Source: Planctomycetota bacterium (GTDB taxonomy: Bacteria; Planctomycetota; Phycisphaerae; Phycisphaerales; UBA5793). Taken from it: a stretch of 51,650 nt of DNA. Below the pieces are notes generated by a model that saw only the letters and a program-made list of their open reading frames with translations, was not told where the DNA came from and searched no databases. The position numbers and the translations under genes were made by a program. Where the stretch lies: the NCBI GenBank assembly GCA_963205185.1, contig CAUJHZ010000022.1, positions 1 to 51,650 on the forward strand, read 5' to 3'. Every line of letters begins with the position of its first letter. The first letter of the stretch is position 1. Shown one piece after another: positions 16,562-24,858 of this stretch.

Positions 16562-17740
16562 TCAGGGCTTTCCGGCGCAACTCGCCGCCGCACAGAGCAG
16601 CGCGGCGATCTGCGAAGCGGCATCCGTCGCGGGCTCGCTTCGGAGCCGCCGAGCTACCTGCTCGCGCTCGGATGCGGCCGACATCAGTTCGATGAGGCGT
16701 TTGCCCATGGTCTCAAGATTGCGCGCCGGATCGATCGCATCATCAACCAGCCAGGCCCGGCCAGCCCGCACATGCTCAATCGCGTTCAGTCGCTGGTGCT
16801 GGTCGCGATGCCAGGGGTACGGCGAAAAAAGCGTCGGGACGCCATTGGCCAGAGCTTCGGCCACGCTCGAGGCGCCGCAGCGGGACAATGCGAGGTCCGC
16901 AGCACCCCAGGCTGACGCCATGTCCGTGCAGAAGGGCAGTACCTGCGCGTTCACGCCAGCTTTTCGATAAGCATCTCGAACCGCGCTTTGGTCGGCAGGG
17001 CCCGTCAGGTGCAGCACCTGCCAACCGTCAAACACCTCGCGTCGGTGCGCCAAAAGATCGATCAGAAGTCGGTTGAAAGTTCCTGCTCCCTGACTGGCTC
17101 CGGTGACGAGCAGTGTCGAAGTATCAGGATCGAGGCCGAGCCGCAATCGGCATTCAGCCGGCCCCAGCGTCGCAATTGCGCTTCTGCGAACCGGCATGCC
17201 GGTGACGGTCCTGCTGAACGCCGGAAAGTCGGGGCAGGGCACGGCGGAGATGATGCGGCCGGCGAAGCGGGCCATGAGCCGATTGGCCTTGCCCGGCGCG
17301 ACGTCGAGATTCACCAGAACCGACGGCACGCCGACCTTTGCCGCGGCCCGCGCGACCGGGGCCGCAACAAACCCGCCCATCAGCGCGACTGCGACTGGCC
17401 CGACGCTGGCTCGCTCGGCCAGGGCGGATGCGGTCTCGCGAACGGTTCGGCGCCAGCCACTGATGAATCGCATCGGCGCTGCTGGAAAGGGCCTGAGCAG
17501 CATCGGCGCCGCGGGCAGGGGATGAAACGCCGCACCCGCCTGCTCGAGGATGTCGCGATCGATGGCCCGCTGCGAGCAGTAGAACTCCGCACTCGCGGCT
17601 GGAGCGACCTCCGCCAGGCGCTCGGCGATTGCCAGCGAAGGAAAGAGGTGCCCGCCCGAGCCGCCGCCCGCGAAGATGATCAGCGGCGCGGGTTGCGGAG
17701 TCGTGGTGATGCTGCCCGGGTTCACGATGCGGGATTGCAT
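16562..17740 (-). CDS. murG: UDP-GlcNAc:lipid I N-acetylglucosaminyltransferase
   Basis: A GT28 enzyme of 392 residues that converts lipid I to lipid II on the inner face of the membrane. The N-terminal acceptor domain starts with GGGSGGHLFPSLA (residues 25-37). The second domain has TGASQGAGTFN, then CDP/UDP-sugar binding elements ending with SRCGASSVAEALANGVP and SPYPWHRDQHQRLNA, matching the family's G-A-x-S-x-x-E and H-x-x-x-DQ-x-x-NA signatures. The ATG overlaps the end of mvaB by 19 bases; an internal GTG at 17725 would remove most of the overlap. It is the last gene of a six-gene minus-strand run starting with a cytochrome, far from the other mur genes. Confidence 0.92.
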   Translation of the reverse strand: MQSRIVNPGSITTTPQPAPLIIFAGGGSGGHLFPSLAIAERLAEVAPAASAEFYCSQRAIDRDILEQAGAAFHPLPAAPMLLRPFPAAPMRFISGWRRTVRETASALAERASVGPVAVALMGGFVAAPVARAAAKVGVPSVLVNLDVAPGKANRLMARFAGRIISAVPCPDFPAFSRTVTGMPVRRSAIATLGPAECRLRLGLDPDTSTLLVTGASQGAGTFNRLLIDLLAHRREVFDGWQVLHLTGPADQSAVRDAYRKAGVNAQVLPFCTDMASAWGAADLALSRCGASSVAEALANGVPTLFSPYPWHRDQHQRLNAIEHVRAGRAWLVDDAIDPARNLETMGKRLIELMSAASEREQVARRLRSEPATDAASQIAALLCAAASCAGKP

Positions 17741-18648
17741 CGGCTGGATGTCTCGGCCTGGAACACTCGTCCGGGCAGACGCCGCCCAAGCGCCCGCTCA
17801 ATGATGAGGCCGGCGTCGATGAGTCGCTCGAGTCGAACGCCGGTATCGAATCCCATCCGCTCAAGGCAGTAGACGATGTCTTCCGTCGCGGCATTTCCGG
17901 CAGCGCCCGGAGCGTACGGACACCCGCCCAGGCCGCCGGCTGAAGTGTCGAACGAGACGACGCCGCGCTCGATGGCCCGCAGCACGCAGGCCAGCGCGGT
18001 GCCGCGCGTATCGTGGAGGTGCAGCGTGGTCTGGGCCGCGGGTACGAGCGGTTCAATTGAGTCGTAGAGGGCATCGATGTCGCCGGGCGCCGCCACGCCG
18101 ATGGTGTCGCCGAGATCGAGCTCATCCACGCCGAGATCGAGCAGACGCCGCGCCACCTGCGCGACCGCGGAGGGCGCGATCGGCCCCTCGTATGGACACG
18201 CGACGGCGCAGGAGATGTAGGCACGGATCTGCACGGAAGAGTTGCGCGCCGTCTGCACCACCGGTTCGAAGCGCGCGATGGACTCGGCGATGCTCGCGTT
18301 GGTGTTGCGCTGATTGAACGTCTCCGACGCGGCGGTAAAAACCGCGATCTTCTTCACGCCGCACGCGAGCGCGGCGTCCATCCCCTTCATGTTGGGCACC
18401 AGCGCGCTGTAGACGACGCCGGGCAGGCGCTCGATCGCGGCGAAAACCTCCGCTGCATCGCCAAGTTGCGGAATCCATTTGCGGCTGACGAAACTCGAGA
18501 CTTCGATCTCGGCGACACCGCTGAGCGAGAGGGCATTGATGAATGCGATCTTGTCGCCGGTGGAGACCGGCTGGCTTTCGTTCTGAAGACCATCGCGCGG
18601 CCCGACGTCGGTGAGGCGGATGCGGCGCGGTGCGGCTGGTGCGGTCAT
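17722..18648 (-). CDS. mvaB: hydroxymethylglutaryl-CoA lyase
   Basis: A DRE-TIM barrel enzyme that cleaves HMG-CoA into acetoacetate and acetyl-CoA, usually in leucine degradation. Landmarks are the N-terminal DVGPRDGLQNE, SSFVSRKWIPQL, VPNMKG, SETFNQRNTN, the His pair LHLHDTRG and the signature GGLGGCPYAPGAAGN with the catalytic Cys. Its 308 residues are the family's usual length. ATG 18648 (MTAPAAP) is preferred; ATG 18657 is three codons upstream and neither has a clear ribosome-binding site. The Glu/Asp in RDGLQNE rule out the related homocitrate/isopropylmalate synthases. It overlaps murG. Confidence 0.93.
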   Translation of the reverse strand: MTAPAAPRRIRLTDVGPRDGLQNESQPVSTGDKIAFINALSLSGVAEIEVSSFVSRKWIPQLGDAAEVFAAIERLPGVVYSALVPNMKGMDAALACGVKKIAVFTAASETFNQRNTNASIAESIARFEPVVQTARNSSVQIRAYISCAVACPYEGPIAPSAVAQVARRLLDLGVDELDLGDTIGVAAPGDIDALYDSIEPLVPAAQTTLHLHDTRGTALACVLRAIERGVVSFDTSAGGLGGCPYAPGAAGNAATEDIVYCLERMGFDTGVRLERLIDAGLIIERALGRRLPGRVFQAETSSRCNPAS

Positions 18649-18673
18649 CGCGAGCATGATAGTGCCGGGGCTG

Positions 18674-19564
18674 TCAGCCGGTCGCGGTGCGGGTCTGGCG
18701 GCGGTAGAGCAGCACGCTGACCAGCAGCCACACCACAACCCAGAATCCCAGCAGGGCGAGGATGCTCCCGGTGAGAGGACCGCTCATCGACATCGAGCCT
18801 GATTGCGTGGAGTTGATCGCTCCAAGAATGCTGACTCCACGCAGTGCCGGAGTGATCGCGGTACGGCCCAGTGAACTGGCTGCAATTGAGTCGACGATCG
18901 AATCGACGGGCGCGGCAAGCGCTTGAGCCGGCTCTCCACACGTTTCGGCAAGCCAAGCGCCAAGTGTTTCGCCGTTCAGATCCGTCAGCGGCCGGTCCTG
19001 CAGATCGCTGCTGGTTCGCCAGGCGCTGCGGTCGAGATCGACGATCAACTCACCCCTCGGTGCGCTCCCGTTGGCGGGCGCAAACACGGCGAAGCGAAGC
19101 GTGTCGGGTGCTTCGTGCCACGCCGCATCGCCGGGTCGGTTCCAGGGCCAGTTCCAACTGCTCGCAGATGCAGTGAAGTCAATGTGAGTGACGCCCACGT
19201 CGGAGGTCGGCGTGAGCAGCCAGCGCTCTTCGTATTCGTGTCGTTCGGGCATGATCAGTGACGAAAGCACGCCACTGATCACAAGCGCCGGAACCGGCAG
19301 CGCCAACGTCCAGAGGATGATGGCCAGCCAGGGCCCGGTGGGCCGGCGCATCGCGGGCGTGAGGATGCCGACAACCCGCAGATCTGAGCCGCATTCGGGG
19401 CAGGTCAGCGACGTCAGACCCGCGACCGCGTAAAGGCATCGGCCGCAACACGGCCGTGACACCGACCGCACGCGCGAACGCCGGCCCAGCGTGAAGGCGA
19501 CCAGTCCGATGATGACCCCGAATCCGCCCAAGGCCAGAATGAAAGCGCCGCCAACCAGCATCAC
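18674..19564 (-). CDS. hypothetical membrane protein with zinc ribbon
   Basis: A protein of 296 residues with an N-terminal membrane helix (1-27), a CCGRC...CPEC zinc ribbon near 39-58, a second helix (about 78-105), a soluble middle region with aromatic-rich SSWNWPWNRP, and a C-terminal helix near 268-288 followed by RRQTR. The CxxCxY-x-GL-x-CPECG form is frequent in planctomycete membrane proteins of unknown role. Its start overlaps the previous gene's stop by four bases (ATGA), so the two are probably translationally coupled. I do not recognise a function. Confidence 0.75.
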   Translation of the reverse strand: MMLVGGAFILALGGFGVIIGLVAFTLGRRSRVRSVSRPCCGRCLYAVAGLTSLTCPECGSDLRVVGILTPAMRRPTGPWLAIILWTLALPVPALVISGVLSSLIMPERHEYEERWLLTPTSDVGVTHIDFTASASSWNWPWNRPGDAAWHEAPDTLRFAVFAPANGSAPRGELIVDLDRSAWRTSSDLQDRPLTDLNGETLGAWLAETCGEPAQALAAPVDSIVDSIAASSLGRTAITPALRGVSILGAINSTQSGSMSMSGPLTGSILALLGFWVVVWLLVSVLLYRRQTRTATG

Positions 19565-20127
19565 GAATCTCCGCTCTGCTCAGCGGCGACCGGCGGAATC
19601 ACCGCTGGCGCAGGCGGCGCCGGCAACGGCGCGCCGCATTCCGGGCAGACTTCGGAGGCAAAGCCGCCGAGGCTGTGGCCGCAATTGAAGCAGCGGTCGC
19701 GCCGGCCCAGCGGCACATCCGGCAACAGACTTGCTGCGAAGGCCAGCAGCGGGGCAGCGACCGTCAGCGCTGCAAGCCCCCAGATGAGTTCGCCTGATTG
19801 CATCGCCACAATGCCTGCGACGGCGCTGCCGAAGTAGACCGCAGGCAGCGCGACCGAAAATCGCTTGCCCGCGATGAAGCGCCCAAGCAACGGCGCCTGC
19901 GCGAGGCCGATGAACGGACCGAATGCCAGTGAGAGCAGAATCGCCAATCCCCAATCGATGGACGGTGACCAGAAGATGGTGCCGACTTTTGCGGCGGCAA
20001 GGATGGAAAGAACGGTCGCGGCAAGCGTCCAGAGCACGAGACGGCCGCGCCGCTGCTCGAGTTCTACAGCGGCAGTCTGGGGGTCGGTCTCGACCGTGGT
20101 GGCGGGTGGATGGGTTGCGCTGGCCAT
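19561..20127 (-). CDS. hypothetical membrane protein with C-terminal zinc ribbon
   Basis: A protein of 188 residues with four predicted membrane segments (about 30-52, 58-78, 92-108, 112-132) and a C-terminal cytoplasmic ribbon RCFNCGHSLGGFASEVCPECG. Pro/Ala-rich ends flank the folded part. It lies nine bases after the NDH-2 fusion gene and overlaps the next zinc-ribbon gene, so it belongs to the same transcript. The pair may be partners, one with a four-helix bundle and one with a periplasmic domain. The function is unknown. Confidence 0.7.
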   Translation of the reverse strand: MASATHPPATTVETDPQTAAVELEQRRGRLVLWTLAATVLSILAAAKVGTIFWSPSIDWGLAILLSLAFGPFIGLAQAPLLGRFIAGKRFSVALPAVYFGSAVAGIVAMQSGELIWGLAALTVAAPLLAFAASLLPDVPLGRRDRCFNCGHSLGGFASEVCPECGAPLPAPPAPAVIPPVAAEQSGDS

Positions 20128-20136
20128 GGCTGACTT

Positions 20137-21780
20137 TCAGGTCTTTGGGACTGCGGGCGCTGGGATTGCGGCGGCCGCTGGTGCGCGCCGGGCGTCGGCG
20201 GTCTGCTCGAACTGTTGGCGCATGACGTCGAGGTGGGCAATGAGCGAGCCGAACTCGCCTTTTTCAATGCTCAGGACATCCATCGCCTCGACGCAGCGCA
20301 CGGTGGCGTTGCGCGGCGCGCGATTGAGCAGCGCCATCTCTCCAAAGTAGTGTCCCGCTTCGAGCACTGCGAGGCTCTGCACCTCGCCGGACTGCTCATC
20401 GCGGCGCTCCACCTCGGCGCGGCCGCGGATGATGATGTAGACGCGATCACCGAGATCACCCTGTTCGAACACGGCCTGGCCGGGTTCGAAGTGTTCGTGG
20501 TTGATGCCGCTGCTGCGCCCGACGCGCAACTGGACGATGTCCGGCGGCAGGAACAAATCGAGCAGCCACGACAGGCCGACGCGCACTTTGCTCTGGATGC
20601 CGGGCAGTTTGCTCCAGTAGACCGTTCTCCAGAGAAACCACGCCGGAAAGCCGGCCAGGCGCACGCCCATCACCTGCGCCACGCCTCTGCGATGGCCAAG
20701 TGCGCACAGCGAACCGAGGCCTTTGAAGGTGAACGGCTCCAGGGGGCTCTTCTGCCCGGCGGCCAGAATGTTGATGGCGGCGGTTCTTGCCTCGCGAATC
20801 GCGTGCTGCGCCGTGGGCGGAGCGTAGGCACTCTCGCCGCCGGCTCCGGCCAGCGGCACCAGCGCGCAGTCACCCAGCGCCCACACATTGACATGCCCCT
20901 GCACGCGAAGGTGCTCGTCGACGATGATCCGGCCGCGATCCTTGGGCAGATCGAGCGCCTCGCACAGCGGATTTGGATGGCTCGGCACCGTCGCCACCAG
21001 CGTCGCGCAGGCAATCTTGGTGCCGTCGGCGAGGGCCGCGTGTTGTGCCGTGGCGGTGCTGAGGCGCGCGCCGAGCATGATCTCGATGCCGCGCCGGCGC
21101 AGCAGGTCCTGCGCATAGAGCGCCAGTTTGGCGTCCACTTCGGGAAGGATGCGCTCGCGCGAATGGAGCAGGACGAAGCGGCACATCGCGCGGGTGATGC
21201 TGGGATAACTGCGCAGCGCACGGCGAACGAAGTCGTGCAGTTCCGCCACGACTTCGACGCCTGAAAAGCCACCGCCGGCGACGACGAACGTCAACAGCCG
21301 CGATCGAAGATCATCGCGCTCTTCGGCGTCGGCTTCTTCCAGAACGCGGATGACGTGGTTGCGCAGGGCCAGTGCATCGCCGTGCGTCTTGAAGGGCATG
21401 GCGTGCTCGGCCAGGCCCGGCAGGCCCCGAAAGTCCGTGACGTTGCCCAGCGCGATGACGAGGTGGTCGTAGGGCAGGATGAGCGGGCGCGGCTGAAAGC
21501 CGGGCGAGCAGATCACGTGCCGCTCGGCGAGGTTCACGCCTTCGACGTCGCGCATGTGCAGGTGAGCGTGCGGAATGAGACGCCGGATCGGCGTAGTCGT
21601 GTCGGCGATGCCCACGCTGCCCGATATGACCTCGGGCAGCATGGGCTGGAACACGAGGTAATTCTCGCGGTTCACAAGATGAACCTGGACGCGGCCGCCT
21701 CCCCGGCGCAGCAGGTGCTTTGCGGCGTAGACGCCCGCAAATCCGCCGCCGAGGATGACGATGCGCGTGGGATGAGCCAT
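20137..21780 (-). CDS. ndh: type II NADH dehydrogenase (NDH-2) fused to a C-terminal cyclic-nucleotide-binding domain
   Basis: Residues 1 to about 405 form an FAD-dependent NDH-2: GGGFAGVYAAKHLL (Rossmann FAD site, residues 9-22), LVNRENYLVFQPMLPEV, VVAGGGFSGVEVVAEL (NADH site), and WALGDCALVP near the second FAD contact. NDH-2 enzymes oxidise NADH and reduce quinone without pumping protons. The last 130 residues are a CRP-type cNMP domain with the phosphate-binding cassette FGEMALLNRAPRNATV, keeping the Glu and Arg that hold the ribose and phosphate in CRP/PKA folds. ATG 21780 was chosen because the FAD motif starts eight residues later; the longer upstream frame overlaps the cytochrome gene. 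The fused domain suggests control by a nucleotide second messenger, which is inference. Confidence 0.88.
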   Translation of the reverse strand: MAHPTRIVILGGGFAGVYAAKHLLRRGGGRVQVHLVNRENYLVFQPMLPEVISGSVGIADTTTPIRRLIPHAHLHMRDVEGVNLAERHVICSPGFQPRPLILPYDHLVIALGNVTDFRGLPGLAEHAMPFKTHGDALALRNHVIRVLEEADAEERDDLRSRLLTFVVAGGGFSGVEVVAELHDFVRRALRSYPSITRAMCRFVLLHSRERILPEVDAKLALYAQDLLRRRGIEIMLGARLSTATAQHAALADGTKIACATLVATVPSHPNPLCEALDLPKDRGRIIVDEHLRVQGHVNVWALGDCALVPLAGAGGESAYAPPTAQHAIREARTAAINILAAGQKSPLEPFTFKGLGSLCALGHRRGVAQVMGVRLAGFPAWFLWRTVYWSKLPGIQSKVRVGLSWLLDLFLPPDIVQLRVGRSSGINHEHFEPGQAVFEQGDLGDRVYIIIRGRAEVERRDEQSGEVQSLAVLEAGHYFGEMALLNRAPRNATVRCVEAMDVLSIEKGEFGSLIAHLDVMRQQFEQTADARRAPAAAAIPAPAVPKT

Positions 21781-21814
21781 GCCGGTCAACGCCTCGCGTG
21801 CTCGATGGCTTGCG

Positions 21815-23026
21815 TCACTTGCCGATGAGATCGGCCATTTCCCGGACGGCCTTGGCCCAGGCGTCGCCCTCTTCCCCGGCGGTTGCCGTTTTGCTGGCGG
21901 CGCGGAAGGCCGCGGGCGCTTCGCCCCCGCCAGCCTTGAAGCACGCCTCAGCCAGCGCGACCACGCCGAACGCGATGTTCTTTCGCTGAATCTGGCTCGA
22001 GGCGCTCGGTGCGAGCGCGGCAAGTTCTGCCGCGGCCGCCTTGCAGGCCTCGGCGCTGTACGTTGCGGTCGCCAGAGCGGCCGGCGTCTCGGCGCCGAAG
22101 TGCTTGGCCGCGATCTTCGCGCCCGCTTCGTACATCGCGACGAGTTCATCGGCTGCGGCGGTATCCCACCCCTTACCCTTCCACGCCGCCACTTGCGCCT
22201 TGGCCGCCTCAAGCGATGCCGCCTGCCCGATCGCCCAGAGCTTGGCGTTGATCCACGGCACGCCGGAGTCGTCCCAGTGAATCTGGCCATGCTCATCGCC
22301 GTAGATGTAGTGGTTGTACGAATACAACTCGAACTGCAGCGTCGGATGTCCCGCGTCGAGCAGGTCCTTGTCGATCTGCAGGTGGCACGACACGCACATC
22401 TGGGCCCGGCCGGCAAGGTCGGTCGTGTCGATCAGGCCGAATTCACTGCGGAGTCCGGTGGCGCCGATCTTGCCGCGCTGCTCGTTGGTCCAGCCCTCGG
22501 TCGCGTGCGGCTCGAGGTACTTCTCGCCCGGGCCGTGGCAGGTTTCGCATCCGACGCCGTGCTCGAGATCAAACGTGTCATCGCGCTGCGGTTCGGGCGC
22601 ATACGTGGTGTGACAGGAAAGGCAGCGCTCGCTGGTCGCGGCGTCGTCGATGCTGAGTTTGCCGGCGATCTCAGTCGACGCGTCGTCGTAGAGCGTCTCG
22701 CATGCGTCTTTGTGCGGATCGTGATCGAACCAGATGTTGTATTCATCGCCGATGAGCTTGCCCGAGTGCTCGGTGGGCTTCTCGTCGTCGTGGCACCCGC
22801 TGCCCATGCACCCCGACACGCCGACGTACTTGAAGCCCGGAAGAATCGGCGGACTGGCGGCGTCGGCCCGGCACCTGGCCTCGGGCGCGCCCTCGCTCAG
22901 GACCGCGCACGATGGAGCAGATTCGCCGCGCATGCCCAGCATCGCCGCGACTAGCGCTGCGCTGATGCCGCAGATCACGCAGCCCGAGAGACCGAACACG
23001 TGGGAATACTGGCGTCTTGACGTCAT
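21815..23026 (-). CDS. tetrahaem cytochrome c (cytochrome c554-like)
   Basis: A 403-residue exported protein with an N-terminal hydrophobic segment (10-32). Haem sites are CLSCH (135-139), CETCH (160-164), CVSCH (211-215), and a first site CMGSGCH (73-79) that has four residues between the Cys. CX4CH haem sites are known from tetrahaem cytochromes. The order and the GPGEKYLEPH segment after haem 3 fit the c554 family, which often passes electrons in the periplasm. The C-terminal 190 residues are Ala-rich and helical without haems. It is the first gene of the minus-strand run and lies 34 bases upstream of the NDH-2 fusion, so the two are probably co-expressed. Confidence 0.85.
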   Translation of the reverse strand: MTSRRQYSHVFGLSGCVICGISAALVAAMLGMRGESAPSCAVLSEGAPEARCRADAASPPILPGFKYVGVSGCMGSGCHDDEKPTEHSGKLIGDEYNIWFDHDPHKDACETLYDDASTEIAGKLSIDDAATSERCLSCHTTYAPEPQRDDTFDLEHGVGCETCHGPGEKYLEPHATEGWTNEQRGKIGATGLRSEFGLIDTTDLAGRAQMCVSCHLQIDKDLLDAGHPTLQFELYSYNHYIYGDEHGQIHWDDSGVPWINAKLWAIGQAASLEAAKAQVAAWKGKGWDTAAADELVAMYEAGAKIAAKHFGAETPAALATATYSAEACKAAAAELAALAPSASSQIQRKNIAFGVVALAEACFKAGGGEAPAAFRAASKTATAGEEGDAWAKAVREMADLIGK

Positions 23027-23236
23027 TGTGCCACCTCGCTGAACACCTGAGTCACGTTGCGGAGCCGGGACAGGATACCAGCGCCGGCCGCGCCGGTCAG
23101 GCGCTTGGGCGACCCGCGATGCGGGCCGCAGCGATCAAGATCGCCACCTCAAGCAGCCGATGAGACCGACTGCGGGGCGGCGCTGCCGCCGGTGGTCGCA
23201 CGCGCTCTCCCACTCGGACAGCAGGAGTCCTTCGGC
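23027..23236. promoter_or_regulatory. divergent control region between the two electron-transfer operons
   Basis: This 210-base gap separates divergent starts and must hold promoters for both operons. GAGGTGG (minus) and GGAG (plus, nine bases from the ATG) are the visible ribosome-binding sites. I could not pick convincing -35/-10 pairs or a palindromic operator by eye. Confidence 0.45.
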
Positions 23237-24856
23237 ATGGCCAAGCGAATGCTCACCGCGAAACTCTCCGGAGATCGCAGTGCCATTCTCAAGGCGGCGG
23301 ACCTGGTCGGCATGGACATTTTCGCCGATCTTGACCGCAAAGTCATCGACAAGTTCCCCGGTACGGTGGTGCGCCGCGAGTTTGCCGCCGGCGACGTCAT
23401 CTGCCGCGAGGGCGAAGGCGGCACCACGGCGTTCTACCTGCTCGAAGGCACAGTCAAGGTCTTCATCGCCCGGCGGCTGGGCGCGGCTGCATCCCGGCCG
23501 CGGCAGGGCTGGCGCGCGGCTATCGGCCGGTGGTTCGGTCAGAAACGCATCCATCGACCGCGTCGCGAAGACGACGCCATCATTCCCATCGACGCCAACG
23601 TCGATCTGACGCACGGCCAACCCCGGACCACGCTGGGCGCTGGGGAGGTCTTCGGCGAGATGAGTTGCCTCAATCTCGCGCCGCGCTCGGCCACGGTGGT
23701 GGCTGAGACCGACTGCGTCATGCTCGAGATTCTGCGCAACATGTACGAACAGTTGCAGCGCTCGCCGACGTTCCGCGAAAAGATGGATGCGAACTACCGG
23801 GCCCGGGCGATGCAGGGGCATCTGCGGAACGTGCCGATCTTCCGCGACCTGCCCGACGAAGTGCTCGAGCGCGTCCAGAGCCGGGCTCAACTCATCGCCG
23901 TAGACGCGGGCACGACGATCTTCAGCGAAGGCGACGAGGCGGACGGCGTGTACGTCATCCGCCTCGGACAGGTGCGCGTGAGCCAGAAGTTTCCCGGCGG
24001 CGAGCGGACGCTGGCCTACCTCACGCGAGGCGATTTCTTCGGCGAGACGGGATTGCTTCGCCGCACCACGCGCAACGCGACTTGCCGGGCGGTGGATCAT
24101 CCGATCATGGAAGGCGGGCGCAAACGCAAACCGGCGCGGGTCGAACTCGTGAAGATCGCGGCCGAGGACTTTGCCGCCATCCTCGAAGAGTTTCCGCGCA
24201 TCAAGGGCCGGCTGGAAACCGTCGCCCAGGAGCGCATCCGCCAGGGGCAGAAGGCGCGGGTGACGCTGACGGTCTCGGCGCCGTCTAAGCGCGTGGAAGA
24301 CCTCGGCCTGCTGCAGGGGCAGAACCTCATGCTCATCGACCTGGAGCGCTGCACGCGCTGCGACCAGTGCGTCGATGCGTGCGTGTCAGCCCACGAAGAC
24401 GGCATCAGCCGGCTGTTCCGCACCGGGCCGCGCTATGACAAGTATCTCGTGCCGTCGAGTTGCCGCATGTGCCTCGATCCCGTGTGCATGATCGGCTGCC
24501 CGGTGGGGTCGATCCGCCGCAGCGAAGATCTGAGCATCATCATCGAAGACTGGTGCGTCGGCTGCGGCATCTGCGCCAAGCAGTGCCCGTACGAATCGAT
24601 CGTCATGCACGATCTTGAAGAGTACGGCGAAGAAGTGAGCGAGCGGCTCATGCGCATCGCCGAGTCCGGCGAAGTCATGGCCGTCACCGAGCGCGCGGCG
24701 GTGTGCGACCAGTGCGAAGATCTGCCCTCGGGGCCGGCATGCGTCTATTCGTGCCCGCACGACGCCGCCTATCGCGTCAACGCGGCCGAGTTCCTCAGCG
24801 CGGGCGGGCTGTTCGCCGCGGCAGGCGGTCGAGAAGCGCCAGGCGAGGCGTCCTGA
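23237..24856 (+). CDS. [4Fe-4S] ferredoxin-type protein with two cyclic-nucleotide-binding domains
   Basis: A 539-residue protein with three modules. The first cNMP domain (41-180) has the cassette FGEMSCLNLAPRSATV (139-154) and a basic insertion at about 80-130. The second (198-330) has FGETGLLRRTTRNATC (268-283). Both keep the Glu and Arg of functional cyclic-nucleotide sites. The C-terminal module (365-515) has four cubane motifs of the HybA/DmsB type: CTRCDQCVDAC, CRMCLDPVCMIGCP, CVGCGICAKQCP, and CDQC...CVYSCP. There is no signal peptide or Tat motif, so it is probably cytoplasmic. ATG 23237 is chosen for its GGAG site; the frame is open back to 23057. It is two bases from the cytochrome b gene. 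It may be an electron-entry subunit gated by a bound ligand (inference). Confidence 0.85.
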   Translation: MAKRMLTAKLSGDRSAILKAADLVGMDIFADLDRKVIDKFPGTVVRREFAAGDVICREGEGGTTAFYLLEGTVKVFIARRLGAAASRPRQGWRAAIGRWFGQKRIHRPRREDDAIIPIDANVDLTHGQPRTTLGAGEVFGEMSCLNLAPRSATVVAETDCVMLEILRNMYEQLQRSPTFREKMDANYRARAMQGHLRNVPIFRDLPDEVLERVQSRAQLIAVDAGTTIFSEGDEADGVYVIRLGQVRVSQKFPGGERTLAYLTRGDFFGETGLLRRTTRNATCRAVDHPIMEGGRKRKPARVELVKIAAEDFAAILEEFPRIKGRLETVAQERIRQGQKARVTLTVSAPSKRVEDLGLLQGQNLMLIDLERCTRCDQCVDACVSAHEDGISRLFRTGPRYDKYLVPSSCRMCLDPVCMIGCPVGSIRRSEDLSIIIEDWCVGCGICAKQCPYESIVMHDLEEYGEEVSERLMRIAESGEVMAVTERAAVCDQCEDLPSGPACVYSCPHDAAYRVNAAEFLSAGGLFAAAGGREAPGEAS

Positions 24857-24858
24857 GC

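Noticed and set aside
21781..22416. Upstream extension of the NDH-2 frame
   Set aside because: It overlaps the cytochrome c554-like gene on the same strand, and its sequence is low-complexity Arg/Ser without a match.
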